From a bacterium (GTDB lineage Bacteria > Spirochaetota > UBA4802 > UBA5550), in the NCBI GenBank assembly GCA_024224995.1, contig JAAENB010000110.1:1-22259 (forward strand): a stretch of 22,259 nucleotides of DNA, read 5' to 3'. Both the position numbers and the translations under genes were made by a program. The notes below the pieces were generated by a model, which was not told the origin of the DNA, searched no databases, and was given only the letters and a program-made list of their open reading frames with translations. Each line of letters opens with the position of its first letter. Position 1 is the stretch's first letter. Shown here piece by piece: positions 1-7,830 of the stretch.

Positions 1-1
1 A

Positions 2-202
2 GGTGTAGGCGTAAATTATATTATGATAATAGTCGCGGCAATACACACCCTTTTCGGCATATATCAGATAAAAAAAGGAACCCTTACAAGAACGAAAGAT
101 TGGGGCAGATTTGTTTTAATGGCAATTCTTGGAATTGTTGCCGCTATTGCAACCTTTAAGGGAATTCATTTTACTCAGTTTATACAAACACTTACTAACT
201 AA
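2..202 (+). CDS. C-terminal end of a small integral membrane protein (gene cut by window edge)
   Basis: An open frame runs from the first bases of the window to TAA at 200-202, giving 66 residues with no start in view. Two hydrophobic segments are visible, one around IMIIVAAIHTLFGIY and one around FVLMAILGIVAAIATF, separated by a short basic loop (QIKKGTLTRTKDWGR). This is the pattern of the last two helices of a multi-pass inner-membrane protein. I do not recognise the family, and the missing N-terminus prevents a better call. The decayed gene on the opposite strand begins right at its stop codon, so the two genes ended tail to tail or were joined by a rearrangement. The coding call rests on the membrane pattern and the absence of stops. 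Confidence 0.5.
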   Translation, partial: GVGVNYIMIIVAAIHTLFGIYQIKKGTLTRTKDWGRFVLMAILGIVAAIATFKGIHFTQFIQTLTN

Positions 203-331
203 TAAAGTAATTGTTGTATTATACACAGGGCATCCCTTGACACGGATCACCTTCCCTGCTTCGAGTTTTCCCGTTACACCGGCACAGGTACCGATAAGAG
301 CAACGGTATCTCCGGTTTTATCGGAAGCTGA
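191..331 (-). pseudogene. Remnant of a DUF362-like protein gene
   Basis: Read on the minus strand, 331 down to 191 gives 47 residues without a stop, including TVALIGTCAGVTGKLEAGK and VIRVKGCPVYNTTI. The GTCAG...KGCPV pattern resembles the end of DUF362-type proteins, which often carry ferredoxin-like centres and a G-C-P motif near the C-terminus. A TGA lies directly upstream (332-334). The downstream side runs into the reverse strand of the neighbouring membrane-protein gene. No start, Shine-Dalgarno or remaining domain is visible, so this is a fragment. The family call is from motif memory alone. Its upstream end coincides with a 30-bp sequence that is repeated at 10301-10330. Confidence 0.35.
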
Positions 332-340
332 TCACTCCTT
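311..340. repeat. 30-bp exact direct repeat, copy 1
   Basis: Positions 311-340 are identical to 10301-10330 over all 30 bases, about 10 kb apart. The repeat contains a small inverted repeat (TCCG-GTTTTAT-CGGA; in copy 2 the stem lengthens to CTTCCG/CGGAAG). On the minus strand it also contains AAGGAGTGATC, which resembles a ribosome binding site. The flanks of the two copies differ. Confidence 0.7.
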
Positions 341-353
341 TTTAATTTACCTC

Positions 354-374
354 AGAGCTCTTTTAAAGAGCTCT
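354..374. repeat. 21-bp perfect inverted repeat (AGAGCTCTTT arms)
   Basis: AGAGCTCTTT and AAAGAGCTCT form 10-bp arms around a single central base. Seventeen bases starting at 350 (CCTCAGAGCTCTTTTAA) recur as the reverse complement at 19422-19438. A degenerate version (ACCTCAGAGTTCTTTAA) lies at about 19630. It may be a terminator hairpin or part of a dispersed repeat. Confidence 0.5.
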
Positions 375-699
375 ATTCTAAGCGCTGGAACTGTTCTCGT
401 TAAAGATATTCATCTCGCGTCCGTAAGGTCAGCGCCGTATTATTATTTTGGGGTTGTCCAGGAAAAAATTTTTGCTGATACATACCAGGATAGAACCCGT
501 GGGGGTGATTTAATACATCCGTCACGGGTTACGTCCCGGCTTCCGTTCTTTATGGATTTCCTGGCTCTCCCTGATTTTAGATCAACTTTTTTTCCTGTTT
601 TTCATATATTTGCAAAAAAAATTGTGACGATTCACAGTAAATTGACGCTTATATTTTAGTATAACAGAAAAATTAATAATTTCAGGGGGGTCTATCTCA
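375..699. other. Stretch without a credible gene, upstream of the first lipoprotein
   Basis: The open frames here have no ribosome binding site, and one of them starts inside the neighbouring membrane gene. An inverted repeat AACCCGTG (494-501) / CACGGGTT (523-530) with a 21-nt loop is visible. A minus-strand run of about 34 codons (roughly 424-527) may be another remnant. The last 60 bases are AT-rich and include TATAAC at 660-665, a possible -10 element for the gene at 700, though I could not find a convincing -35. Confidence 0.4.
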
Positions 700-2619
700 A
701 TGACTACAAAAACCTTTACAAAAAAAATCTCACTTCTCATGCTGCCATTTCTTACGGCCTTATTATTCGCCGTTACCGGCTGCGGTAGTGACAATCCGGG
801 CGAAAATAACCCTAACACGGAGAATCCCGTGACAGTAACCATTAGCGGCAAGGTAACCGCTTCCGGTATGCCATTGTCGGGAGCAACTGTTGCAATAAGC
901 ACTGAATCAGGCTCCCTTTCATCCGGTACATTCAGCATAGAAATTAGTTCCAGCAAGGCTGTTGAAACAAGCGCCGGCACCATATTTCCTGTTGAAGTTA
1001 CAGCAGCAAATCATGCTACCGGGTATGCCAAGATATTTTATATAGAAGGAAAAACGGAATACAGTACCGATATAACACTGCTGCCCATTACTGATTCAAT
1101 AAAAGACTATGACAACATCAAGACCGGTGTTGACATAAAAAAACTGGGGAAAAAAGTGGGAAAAATAACCATTCCTGCTGAGGCACTGCCTGCCGGTGTG
1201 ACAAAGATCACCGGGGATGTGACCTATCTTGATCCCACAAAACCGGAGATCGCTGCCGCTCCCGGTGGAGACTTTCTTGCTCTTCGCACAGGAAACAGCG
1301 ATACCCCAATTACCCTTGATTCCCTGGGTATGATGGAGTTTGTTCTCAAAGACCAGGACGGAAACCCCGTAACAACCCTGGAAGGACCAGGCGCTGTTCT
1401 TGAAATGATCGTTCCCAATGGAATTACCGTTTCTCCCGGCGATATCATCCCTCTCTGGTGGTATGATACTGCTGCCGGCCTCTGGGAAGAAGACGGGTTT
1501 GGTGAAGTTATTTCTAAAGAAACCAGCGACGGTACAGAACTGTGGATCCGCGGCACAGTAAAACATTTTACCTGGTGGAACTATGACCAGCCCATTGAAG
1601 AGCATTCCACTTTCAACTTCTCAGCTGTTGACGCTGCAACGAATGCTCCACTTACCTACAACTGGATGGTTGAAGGAATAACCTATAACGGCAGCTCTCC
1701 TGCGCGGGAATGTGACTGTTCCGGAACAGCACAGAGCACGTTTACCGTTAAAAAAAGTACTGCCACCACTACCGAACAGGTACGGGTCTATACAACTATT
1801 GATGGAGTAAACTATTACCTTGTAGAAAACTCAGGTTCATATTATCTTGCTGCAAATGCGGGCAGCGCTATAATATTTAATACCCCTACAGAACAGGGAA
1901 GCTGTGTGACCGGTACTCTTTCAGGTACTAGCCAGCCCCTTGATGGCGGTAACGGCATTATTCCAATTACCGGTATCAACCTGGCTCCTCAAATCACATC
2001 AATTACCACTTCTGCCATGAACGTTAATCCCGGGGACAGTTTAACCGTTAATGCCCACATTACGGACCCGGAAAATAATGGCATTGCATCAATAACCTGG
2101 TCGGCATCATCGGGAACGATTACCGGTAATGACACCTTCCCGGTTGACGGTCCTTATGACGCTTCTGCTGAATTTATCGCACCCGCGAACGGAGGAATAA
2201 TCTCAATTACCATTACTGTTCAGGACAGTGTGGGAAGCAGCTCCAGCGCGTCAACACAGGTTGCACTTGCTTCCGGCCTGGTTACGGGAAGAGTTATGCA
2301 GCTGGACCCGGACGGAGGTGGGTCTATTCCTGCTCCGGGTTACACTGTACATATAGATGAAAACAATTGGCTTGACGGAAGCATGGTTGGTTATTACTCC
2401 GATTCTGTTATCACCGACGATGACGGGTATTATACCTTTGAAAATATTCCAAGCATATCACTGTATCAAAGCTATTCTTGCGATGACGGACAGGATGTAT
2501 GCTATGATACTGAATATTTTCGAGCAAATGTCTATATAGAAGATATGGCCTGGTGGGATCTTAACTTTGAAGACTACCCCAGCGGCAACGCTGTTTTACC
2601 CGATATGAATATTGATTAA
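700..2619 (+). CDS. Large lipoprotein with carboxypeptidase-regulatory-like and Ig/PKD-like domains
   Basis: The protein has 639 residues and starts at an ATG preceded by an AGGGGGG Shine-Dalgarno about 9 bases upstream. Residues 1-28 form a lipoprotein signal: basic start, hydrophobic core and lipobox VTGC with Cys28 as the predicted lipidated residue, followed by a Gly/Asn/Asp/Pro-rich linker. Residues about 46-110 (ISGKVTASGMPLSGATVAIS) match a carboxypeptidase-regulatory-like beta-sandwich. A region around 150-300 ends in PLWWYDTAAGLWEEDG and resembles the part of cartilage-intermediate-layer-like or FAM171-like proteins that follows such domains. Residues about 430-525 look like an Ig/PKD-type domain. 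A last regulatory-like domain (about 528-639, VTGRVMQLDPDGGG) is rich in Asp. The likely role is surface exposure or adhesion; no catalytic motif is seen. A hairpin follows the stop, so it is probably monocistronic. Confidence 0.85.
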   Translation: MTTKTFTKKISLLMLPFLTALLFAVTGCGSDNPGENNPNTENPVTVTISGKVTASGMPLSGATVAISTESGSLSSGTFSIEISSSKAVETSAGTIFPVEVTAANHATGYAKIFYIEGKTEYSTDITLLPITDSIKDYDNIKTGVDIKKLGKKVGKITIPAEALPAGVTKITGDVTYLDPTKPEIAAAPGGDFLALRTGNSDTPITLDSLGMMEFVLKDQDGNPVTTLEGPGAVLEMIVPNGITVSPGDIIPLWWYDTAAGLWEEDGFGEVISKETSDGTELWIRGTVKHFTWWNYDQPIEEHSTFNFSAVDAATNAPLTYNWMVEGITYNGSSPARECDCSGTAQSTFTVKKSTATTTEQVRVYTTIDGVNYYLVENSGSYYLAANAGSAIIFNTPTEQGSCVTGTLSGTSQPLDGGNGIIPITGINLAPQITSITTSAMNVNPGDSLTVNAHITDPENNGIASITWSASSGTITGNDTFPVDGPYDASAEFIAPANGGIISITITVQDSVGSSSSASTQVALASGLVTGRVMQLDPDGGGSIPAPGYTVHIDENNWLDGSMVGYYSDSVITDDDGYYTFENIPSISLYQSYSCDDGQDVCYDTEYFRANVYIEDMAWWDLNFEDYPSGNAVLPDMNID

Positions 2620-2628
2620 GTAATATTC

Positions 2629-2653
2629 ACCGGGAGGGATTTTCCCTCCCGGT
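2629..2653 (+). terminator. Hairpin terminator after the first lipoprotein gene
   Basis: ACCGGGAGGG and CCCTCCCGGT form a perfect 10-bp stem with an ATTTT loop, ten bases after the stop. The following sequence is only moderately T-rich. Confidence 0.75.
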
Positions 2654-2655
2654 AT

Positions 2656-2761
2656 CTATTCGCCTCGTTTCTTACCCCACTCGTTAATCGTGTCGTTCAC
2701 CGCTCTTAAGGGTTTCCTTCATCACATTGAAAAATAAATTCATTTTTTCATGGGTATTCAT
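2656..2761 (-). pseudogene. Possible small frameshifted gene remnant
   Basis: On the minus strand, ATG at 2761 opens MNTHEKMNLFFNVMKET. A one-base frame change then continues as LRAVNDTINEWGKKRGE to a TAG at 2656-2658. Both halves have a helical, protein-like composition, but there is no ribosome binding site and neither half is recognised. It could be a remnant of a longer gene or a chance reading. Confidence 0.22.
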
Positions 2762-3042
2762 TCCGCAAATTCGCACGTTCAATGATGTAGATCAACTATA
2801 TGCCTCCGTTATGTATATTGGGCACAACCCCTTTTCTTCGCGGTGATGGCATGCATTTGACGTCTTGTATATCCGGGAACTTCCGGTTAAAAAGGGTATC
2901 GGCATGAGACATATATAAACCGCCCATACGGTAAGCACTTTTTTTTAAAATCAAAAATAAGAAGTTGATACTGTATACACTAAAATGTAAATAGACCATT
3001 CTATATTTAATATCTACAAAATAAATAGGTTTGGAGGACCTT
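2762..3042. other. Intergenic stretch before the receptor-L-like gene
   Basis: A minus-strand open frame at 2796-2999 has no ribosome binding site and unremarkable composition, so I do not call it. The last 100 bases are AT-rich and should hold the promoter of the gene at 3043, but no clear -35/-10 pair stands out. Confidence 0.4.
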
Positions 3043-4722
3043 ATGAGTAAGTTTAAATCAAGTATTAAAAAATCATCTGTAGTTTTACTGATGATTAGCA
3101 GTTTCTTTGCATTGGCCTGTAATGATGACGGGCCCGTATGGAAGGGTGATTATACCATTAAAACTCAGGAAGACGCGAATAAAATTAGTGAGTATGTCAC
3201 TATTGACGGCGATCTTTCTATTGAGGAATCGGATCTCACCAATCTCGATTCTCTTAACAATCTTAAGGATGTCGATGGAAACTTAACCATCAGGAAAAAT
3301 GCTTTATTGGAAAATATTGACGGATTGAGCAATCTTGAGGATGTTGGAGAAAATATCATTGTTAATAATAATGCCGTATTGAAAAATATCAATGGCTTCA
3401 GCAGTATTACAAAAACGGAAGGCGACCTCATTAATACTATTTTTAGTGGCGGGAATCTGGAAATAACATACAATGATTCTCTTGTGAATGTTGATGGTCT
3501 CAGAAATCTTACTTCCGTTGGAAAGGATCTGAGCATCGGGTACAATAAAGCCCTGGAAAATATTGATGGCTGTAGTGCTTTAACGAAAGTGCGTGAAGAT
3601 CTTAGTATTACCGGGAACGACTCTCTTACAAGTATTGAAGGTCTCAGGAGTATAACTAAGCTTAATAGATTCCTGTTCATTACACGTAATGCCAGCCTGG
3701 AAAATCTTGATGGTCTGCGCAATCTAACATCAATTGGTCAAAGTTTGGTTATGTATAGTAACGTAAAACTTGAATCTCTTGAAGGTCTTTCGAACTGTAC
3801 ATCCATTGGGACCGGAATAACATTTGAAGGAAATAGCGCTTTAACTTCTCTGGACGGATTGAGAAACGTAACTTTTGCTACAACGGATGCAAGTATCCGT
3901 ATGCAAGAAAACAATTCCCTTACTAATCTTGACGGTCTTCAAAAGATGGTATCAGTTGGAGTTCTTAGTTCGATAACGCTCAGGAATAATGCATCGTTAG
4001 AAAATATTGACGCATTGAGTAATGTTACTAGAGTAAAATCATGGCTTGTAGTACATGGCAATCCCCTACTGGCAAACATTGATGGTCTCAGTAATGTAAG
4101 CGGCTCAGTAGAAAATTTATCTATTACCGACAGTCCGGGACTGGAAAACCTGAATGCCCTGAAAAATATTACAGCTATTAGAGGTCATTTGACTGTTTCA
4201 GGGAACGTGAATTTAAAGGACCTGGATGCTTTTAGAAGTCTTACTTCCGTTGGCGGAGCGCTGCATATTGGTGGTAATGATTCTCTTACTAATATAGATG
4301 AACTCTCCGGAATTCGTTCTATTGAGCAAAACCTGTGGATTGAGGATAATGCTGCTCTTGAGAATATTGATTGCTTCAGCAATCTTAATTCAATCGGAAT
4401 GCACATCTGGATACGAAACAATCCTTTGATTAAAAATGTTAACGCTCTTGAAAATCTTACCGCCGTTAATGGATGGCTTGAGATAATTGGTAATGATTCA
4501 TTAGAAAATCTTTATGGTTTCCGCAATGTCAGGTCTATTGATATTGACCTTAAAGTTGAAGGGAACAACAGCCTTACTTCTCTTGATCTTAATTCTCTGC
4601 GAACTATCGAGAAGAACTTTGTTGTTAAAGATAATCCTGTTCTGCCAAATGATCTTGCTGTAAACCTTAGCCAGCAGGTTGATGTTCAGGGTGATATCAT
4701 TATTTCAGGGAATATGGAATAA
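3043..4722 (+). CDS. Lipoprotein made of about 20 receptor-L / leucine-rich-like repeats
   Basis: The ATG at 3043 is chosen over an in-frame TTG at 3031 because GGAGG (3033-3037) sits at the right distance. The product has 559 residues. Residues 1-26 are a lipoprotein signal ending in lipobox FALAC (Cys26). Nearly all the rest is about 20 tandem units of 23-24 residues, of the type LxIxxNxSLxNIDGLxNLTSVG, as in receptor-L domains and related right-handed solenoids. Many neighbouring units alternate between an N-D-S-L type and an N-A-x-L-E-N type, which suggests growth by duplication of a two-unit block. A third unit (LINTIFSGG region) carries an insertion of about 10 residues. The protein is probably a surface-anchored solenoid for binding or adhesion. 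A strong terminator follows, so it is likely transcribed alone. Confidence 0.88.
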   Translation: MSKFKSSIKKSSVVLLMISSFFALACNDDGPVWKGDYTIKTQEDANKISEYVTIDGDLSIEESDLTNLDSLNNLKDVDGNLTIRKNALLENIDGLSNLEDVGENIIVNNNAVLKNINGFSSITKTEGDLINTIFSGGNLEITYNDSLVNVDGLRNLTSVGKDLSIGYNKALENIDGCSALTKVREDLSITGNDSLTSIEGLRSITKLNRFLFITRNASLENLDGLRNLTSIGQSLVMYSNVKLESLEGLSNCTSIGTGITFEGNSALTSLDGLRNVTFATTDASIRMQENNSLTNLDGLQKMVSVGVLSSITLRNNASLENIDALSNVTRVKSWLVVHGNPLLANIDGLSNVSGSVENLSITDSPGLENLNALKNITAIRGHLTVSGNVNLKDLDAFRSLTSVGGALHIGGNDSLTNIDELSGIRSIEQNLWIEDNAALENIDCFSNLNSIGMHIWIRNNPLIKNVNALENLTAVNGWLEIIGNDSLENLYGFRNVRSIDIDLKVEGNNSLTSLDLNSLRTIEKNFVVKDNPVLPNDLAVNLSQQVDVQGDIIISGNME

Positions 4723-4747
4723 ATAATAAATCATACCCCCATACAAC

Positions 4748-4778
4748 AAATAAGAGGGTGTTTTTCACCCTCTTATTT
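4748..4778 (+). terminator. Strong rho-independent terminator
   Basis: AAATAAGAGGGTG and CACCCTCTTATTT form a perfect 13-bp stem with a TTTTT loop, 26 bases after the stop of the repeat lipoprotein gene. The A/T-rich stem ends give a U-tract on either strand, so it could work in both directions. Confidence 0.85.
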
Positions 4779-4892
4779 CTTATTTACGTACACTACCCTT
4801 TTCCATTACAGATGATAATCATATCTGGAAATTAAAAGAAATCCTGTCTACATCAATTCATCATCATATGATAACTCCGCATATTGTTATTA

Positions 4893-5023
4893 CTCAATGG
4901 AGCTGAGCCTGTACAACCAGGCTTTTGTCAAGGAAATCAGCGGCTCCTGCCTTCATCACTGCTGCGTCAATCTCCGCCTTCCAAACCTTTCACGGGATCA
5001 TGCGTTTTTGAAGCCTTCCTGTA
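4893..5023 (-). pseudogene. Remnant of a response-regulator receiver domain
   Basis: The minus strand reads AEIDAAVMKAGAADFLDKSL and then a stop at 4893-4895. This matches the conserved end of a CheY-like receiver domain, where the A-x-x-A/M-K-A-G-A-x-D-(F/Y)-L-x-K pattern surrounds the conserved Lys on beta-5. Just upstream, in a frame shifted by one base, KTHDPVKGLEGGD resembles the preceding beta-4 region (P-V-I-x-L-T-G). The rest of the receiver, including the phosphorylated Asp, is absent and no start is present. This is a frameshifted fragment, not a functional gene. Confidence 0.4.
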
Positions 5024-5107
5024 ATGAGTAATGAAATAGGATAACAAGCATTTAGTGTTGGGTCAAGTTTTTTTTTTGAACACCTCGTTGTCAGTAACAA
5101 AAGTTTA
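5024..5107. other. AT-rich spacer upstream of the TonB receptor promoter
   Basis: Nothing coding is seen here. A T9-10 tract lies near 5069-5079. Together with the receiver remnant this fills the gap between the lipoprotein terminator and the TonB receptor promoter. Confidence 0.35.
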
Positions 5108-5136
5108 TTGACAAGTCATTTAAGCGGGTTTATAAT
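5108..5136 (+). promoter_or_regulatory. Consensus sigma-70 promoter TTGACA-N17-TATAAT
   Basis: TTGACA at 5108-5113 and TATAAT at 5131-5136 are separated by exactly 17 bases, a perfect match to the housekeeping consensus. Transcription would begin near 5143, downstream of the ATG at 5139. That ATG is therefore unlikely to be used, and the ATG at 5166 becomes the start of the TonB receptor, with a leader of about 22 bases. Confidence 0.75.
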
Positions 5137-5165
5137 TTATGGAAATAGTTTTAAACAGGTTTTTT

Positions 5166-6266
5166 ATGAATAAGCTAAGAAGAACACCTTACATTCATAT
5201 CTTCCAACGTTTTTTAGTTATTTTTACCGGAATACTATTGCTGCCATCCCTCTCGCTCCGGGCTCAGAAGAATACCGCTGCCGAGACAGGAAACATCGAA
5301 GAGAAAGAATTAAGTGAGATGTTCAACTATGATCTGAAGGATCTAATGAATATCAAGATCATCTCTACATCCAAAAAGATGGAAAAGATCCAAAAAGCGC
5401 CCGGTACCATTTATGTTGTTACCGACAAAATGATCAGGAAACGGGGCTATACCAACCTGAAAGAGCTTCTTGAAGATATCCCGGAAATTGAGATCCAGAG
5501 CAATTCTACCAGCCGTGGACTGCATCTTTTCTCCATCAGGGGGATAACAGGCAGTTCCAAATTTGTTATTTTATACAACGGGTTCCGGCTTTCCTGCGCT
5601 ACCGGGGAAAAGCATGTTATTAACACCAATTTTTTTATCGGCAATGCCAAAAGAGTAGAGATCATCCTGGGACCGGCATCGGCTCTTTATGGCGCTGATG
5701 CTTTTGCGGGGATTATCAACATTATTTCCCAAAAGGGATCCGAATTAAATGGCGGCTCAGTAACAGGAAGTTATGGCATGTATAATTCCACCCATAATTC
5801 CTTTATGGCAGGATACGATTTTGGGCCGCTGTCGGTAGGCGTACACGGGCATTATTATCATTCTAATGAGCCGAATTACGCAGAACTTTTTAAGGATGAT
5901 TATGCCTGGTATCACGACCACTGGCTCCCCAACGGGGAAATGGATTTCTTTGGTTCCACGGTCACGGTATCCGGCTATTCCCGGGAGTATGAACAGCCAA
6001 CGAATTCTTATTCCCTGGGCGTGCAGCTCGATTATAAAACCTTTTCCCTGGTATATACCCGGAACCGTGAATCGTACAGTCCAAATTATACGGCAAAACC
6101 GGAATATTCCATACTCTCCCGTGAGTCGGTCTTTTCCACGCTCCTGGAATTATTTTATGTAAAGCATACTCTCTCCGGTAATGGAGATCGGTGGAGGCTG
6201 CAATCTTCAATAATGCTGAACTCCTATGAAGTTGGCCCTGAGTCGAACTATATTAACCGCTATTAA
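5166..6266 (+). pseudogene. TonB-dependent receptor, N-terminal part (plug and start of barrel) ending at an in-frame TAA
   Basis: The start at 5166 is set by the promoter at 5108-5136, with a weak ACAGG upstream. Residues 1-34 are a signal peptide (MNKLRRTPYIHIF...LSLRAQ). An N-terminal motif YDLKDLMNIKIISTSKK leads into a plug domain: APGTIYVVTDKMIRKRGYTN, then SIRGITGSSKFVILYNG, then RVEIILGPASALYGADAFAG. This is the classic plug of iron-complex, siderophore or vitamin receptors. The barrel begins around residue 200 and the frame stops at TAA 6264-6266 after NYINRY. The same frame stays open for another 1.2 kb and supplies the rest of the barrel, so one nonsense change splits a receptor of about 766 residues. 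A 366-residue product lacking most of the barrel should not insert in the outer membrane. Confidence 0.8.
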
Positions 6267-7466
6267 TCGTACGAAAAAGGCTATAAATATGAATATTCAC
6301 AGAGCGTTAAACTTGAAGAACAATTCAATTTCAATTTCACAGACAGCTTCTGTGGTATTGCCGGTTTTTCTTATGAAAAGATCAATGCCCTGCCGGTAAC
6401 AGCCGACCTCCACAAAGAGTTCAACCCCGATGTAACGGGAGCAGACCAGGGATTCTTCTATGCCAACACAAACGTTACCGATTCCTCTTCCAATGACCTC
6501 ACCTTATACCAGGATTTCTATTACCTGTCCTATTCGCACATAGCGTCCTTTTTGCAGTTCCAGGCGCAGGATCTGTTCTCACTTCTTTCAATAACCCTGG
6601 GCGGCCGCTTTGATTACAGCACCAGGTACGGGTATACCCTTAATCCCCGGGCCGGGGTTGTTATTGCCCCAACGAAGGATCTTGCGGTCAAACTGTTATA
6701 CGGGGAAGCCTTTCTCTCCCCCTCTCCTTCAAATACCTACCGCCATTACGGTAGTATAAGTTATAACAGCACTAATGACCGGCTGGAATACAGCTTCTTC
6801 CGGTTTCCCAACAAAGACCTGAAGCCGGAAAAATTACGTTCAGCTGAATTTGGACTGTCGTATATTATTGTGGAGAATATTTCAGCTTCGGGGAACGGGT
6901 ATTATATATGGATCAATAATCTTATTACCGAAGAAAGTTATACCGGTATCTTTAAGGGAGTGCCTGCCTCTGCAAGCGGCTCAGGGATTTGGCTGGTCAA
7001 TAAAGGAAGCTCCTATATGTACGGCGGTACAGTAAAAATAGACGCTGCTTTTGACTTTTTTTCCGCCATATCTATTAATGCCTACCTGGCCTATTCATTC
7101 TCAAACGGAAAGATCAACAATGTCCTTAATGAAGAACGGCTTCCTTTTAGTGCCATGCACAGCATAAAAAGCGGTTTTGAACTGGAGATCACCAAAAAGA
7201 TACTGCTGACTCCCAGCCTTATCTTTCGCTCAACGACCTATAACCTGAATAACGCCCATAACGATCCCTATGTGAAAATAACTCTCTATGCCAAGTACTA
7301 TAATATCTTTGACACCGAAAGCTTCAAACTCTCGGTCTTTGCCAGGGTTACCAACCTGCTCAACACCGAATACTACAACGTATACGCTTCTCCGGACGAG
7401 ATGTTTTTTAACCGGACCCACCAGGATCCAATTCGGATCATTGGCGGGCTGTCTGTCGATTTTTAA
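6267..7466 (+). pseudogene. TonB-dependent receptor, C-terminal barrel part, in frame after the TAA
   Basis: This is the same reading frame as the N-terminal part, directly after the TAA, starting SYEKGYKYEYSQSVKLEEQF and ending in RIIGGLSVDF, with the C-terminal Phe usual for outer-membrane beta-barrels. Barrel features include alternating aromatic strands, LGGRFDYSTRYGYTLNPRAG, KLLYGEAFLSPSPSNTYRHY and LKPEKLRSAEFGLSY (the L-K-P-E-K motif of TonB receptors). No start with a ribosome binding site exists after the stop; the first in-frame candidate, TTG at 6552, is poor. The piece is only meaningful as part of the 5166-7466 gene. The otherwise intact frame suggests that the stop is recent or a sequence error. 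Confidence 0.78.
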
Positions 7467-7477
7467 GCCCCCATCAA

Positions 7478-7687
7478 TTGGAACAAACTCTCACACATAT
7501 TTTTGATTCAAATAAAACACAACTGGTACAGGATTTTGCTCATAGCAGAGGTTGGAAATTTGCCTATTGTGCTCCTGCACAGTTTGAGGAAATGGGTGAT
7601 CTGCATGGTATGCCTCTTGAAGCTTTAAAAACAGGAAGTAATGAATACGGTAAATTTTACAAACATTATAAATCAATAGCATGGTGA
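7478..7687 (+). CDS. Short unrecognised open frame, possibly a gene fragment
   Basis: A TTG-started frame of 69 residues (includes FAHSRGWKFAYCAPAQFEEM and GMPLEALKTGSNEYGKFYKH) lies 11 bases after the TonB receptor stop. Its composition is protein-like and rich in aromatic residues, but there is no Shine-Dalgarno and the frame is open upstream into the receptor gene. It may be the C-terminal remnant of a soluble protein left after rearrangement. I cannot assign a family. A minus-strand frame covering the same DNA is less convincing. Confidence 0.3.
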   Translation: MEQTLTHIFDSNKTQLVQDFAHSRGWKFAYCAPAQFEEMGDLHGMPLEALKTGSNEYGKFYKHYKSIAW

Positions 7688-7830
7688 TAATATTCTGCTT
7701 ATAGATCAATCTATTTTATTTCAAAAAGCCCTTTTCGGCTGCCAGACTTTAAATTTATTAAAAGAGTCTCTATAATAGGTGGGATCTTTATATCCCCAGG
7801 TATTATTTCCGGGTTTTTTTTGAGTAATAC

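Noticed and set aside
129..659. Plus-strand open frame of 176 codons at the left edge
   Set aside because: It starts inside the membrane-protein gene in another frame, has no ribosome binding site, and overlaps the DUF362-like remnant read on the opposite strand.
1096..1605. Minus-strand open frames inside the first lipoprotein gene
   Set aside because: They are shadows of a well-supported gene and have no start signals.
5139..5165. ATG at 5139 as the start of the TonB receptor
   Set aside because: It lies two bases after the -10 box of a consensus promoter, so it would not be on the transcript.
6264..6266. TAA as a recoded sense codon
   Set aside because: All other genes in the window end normally with TAA, including strong genes, so genome-wide recoding is excluded.
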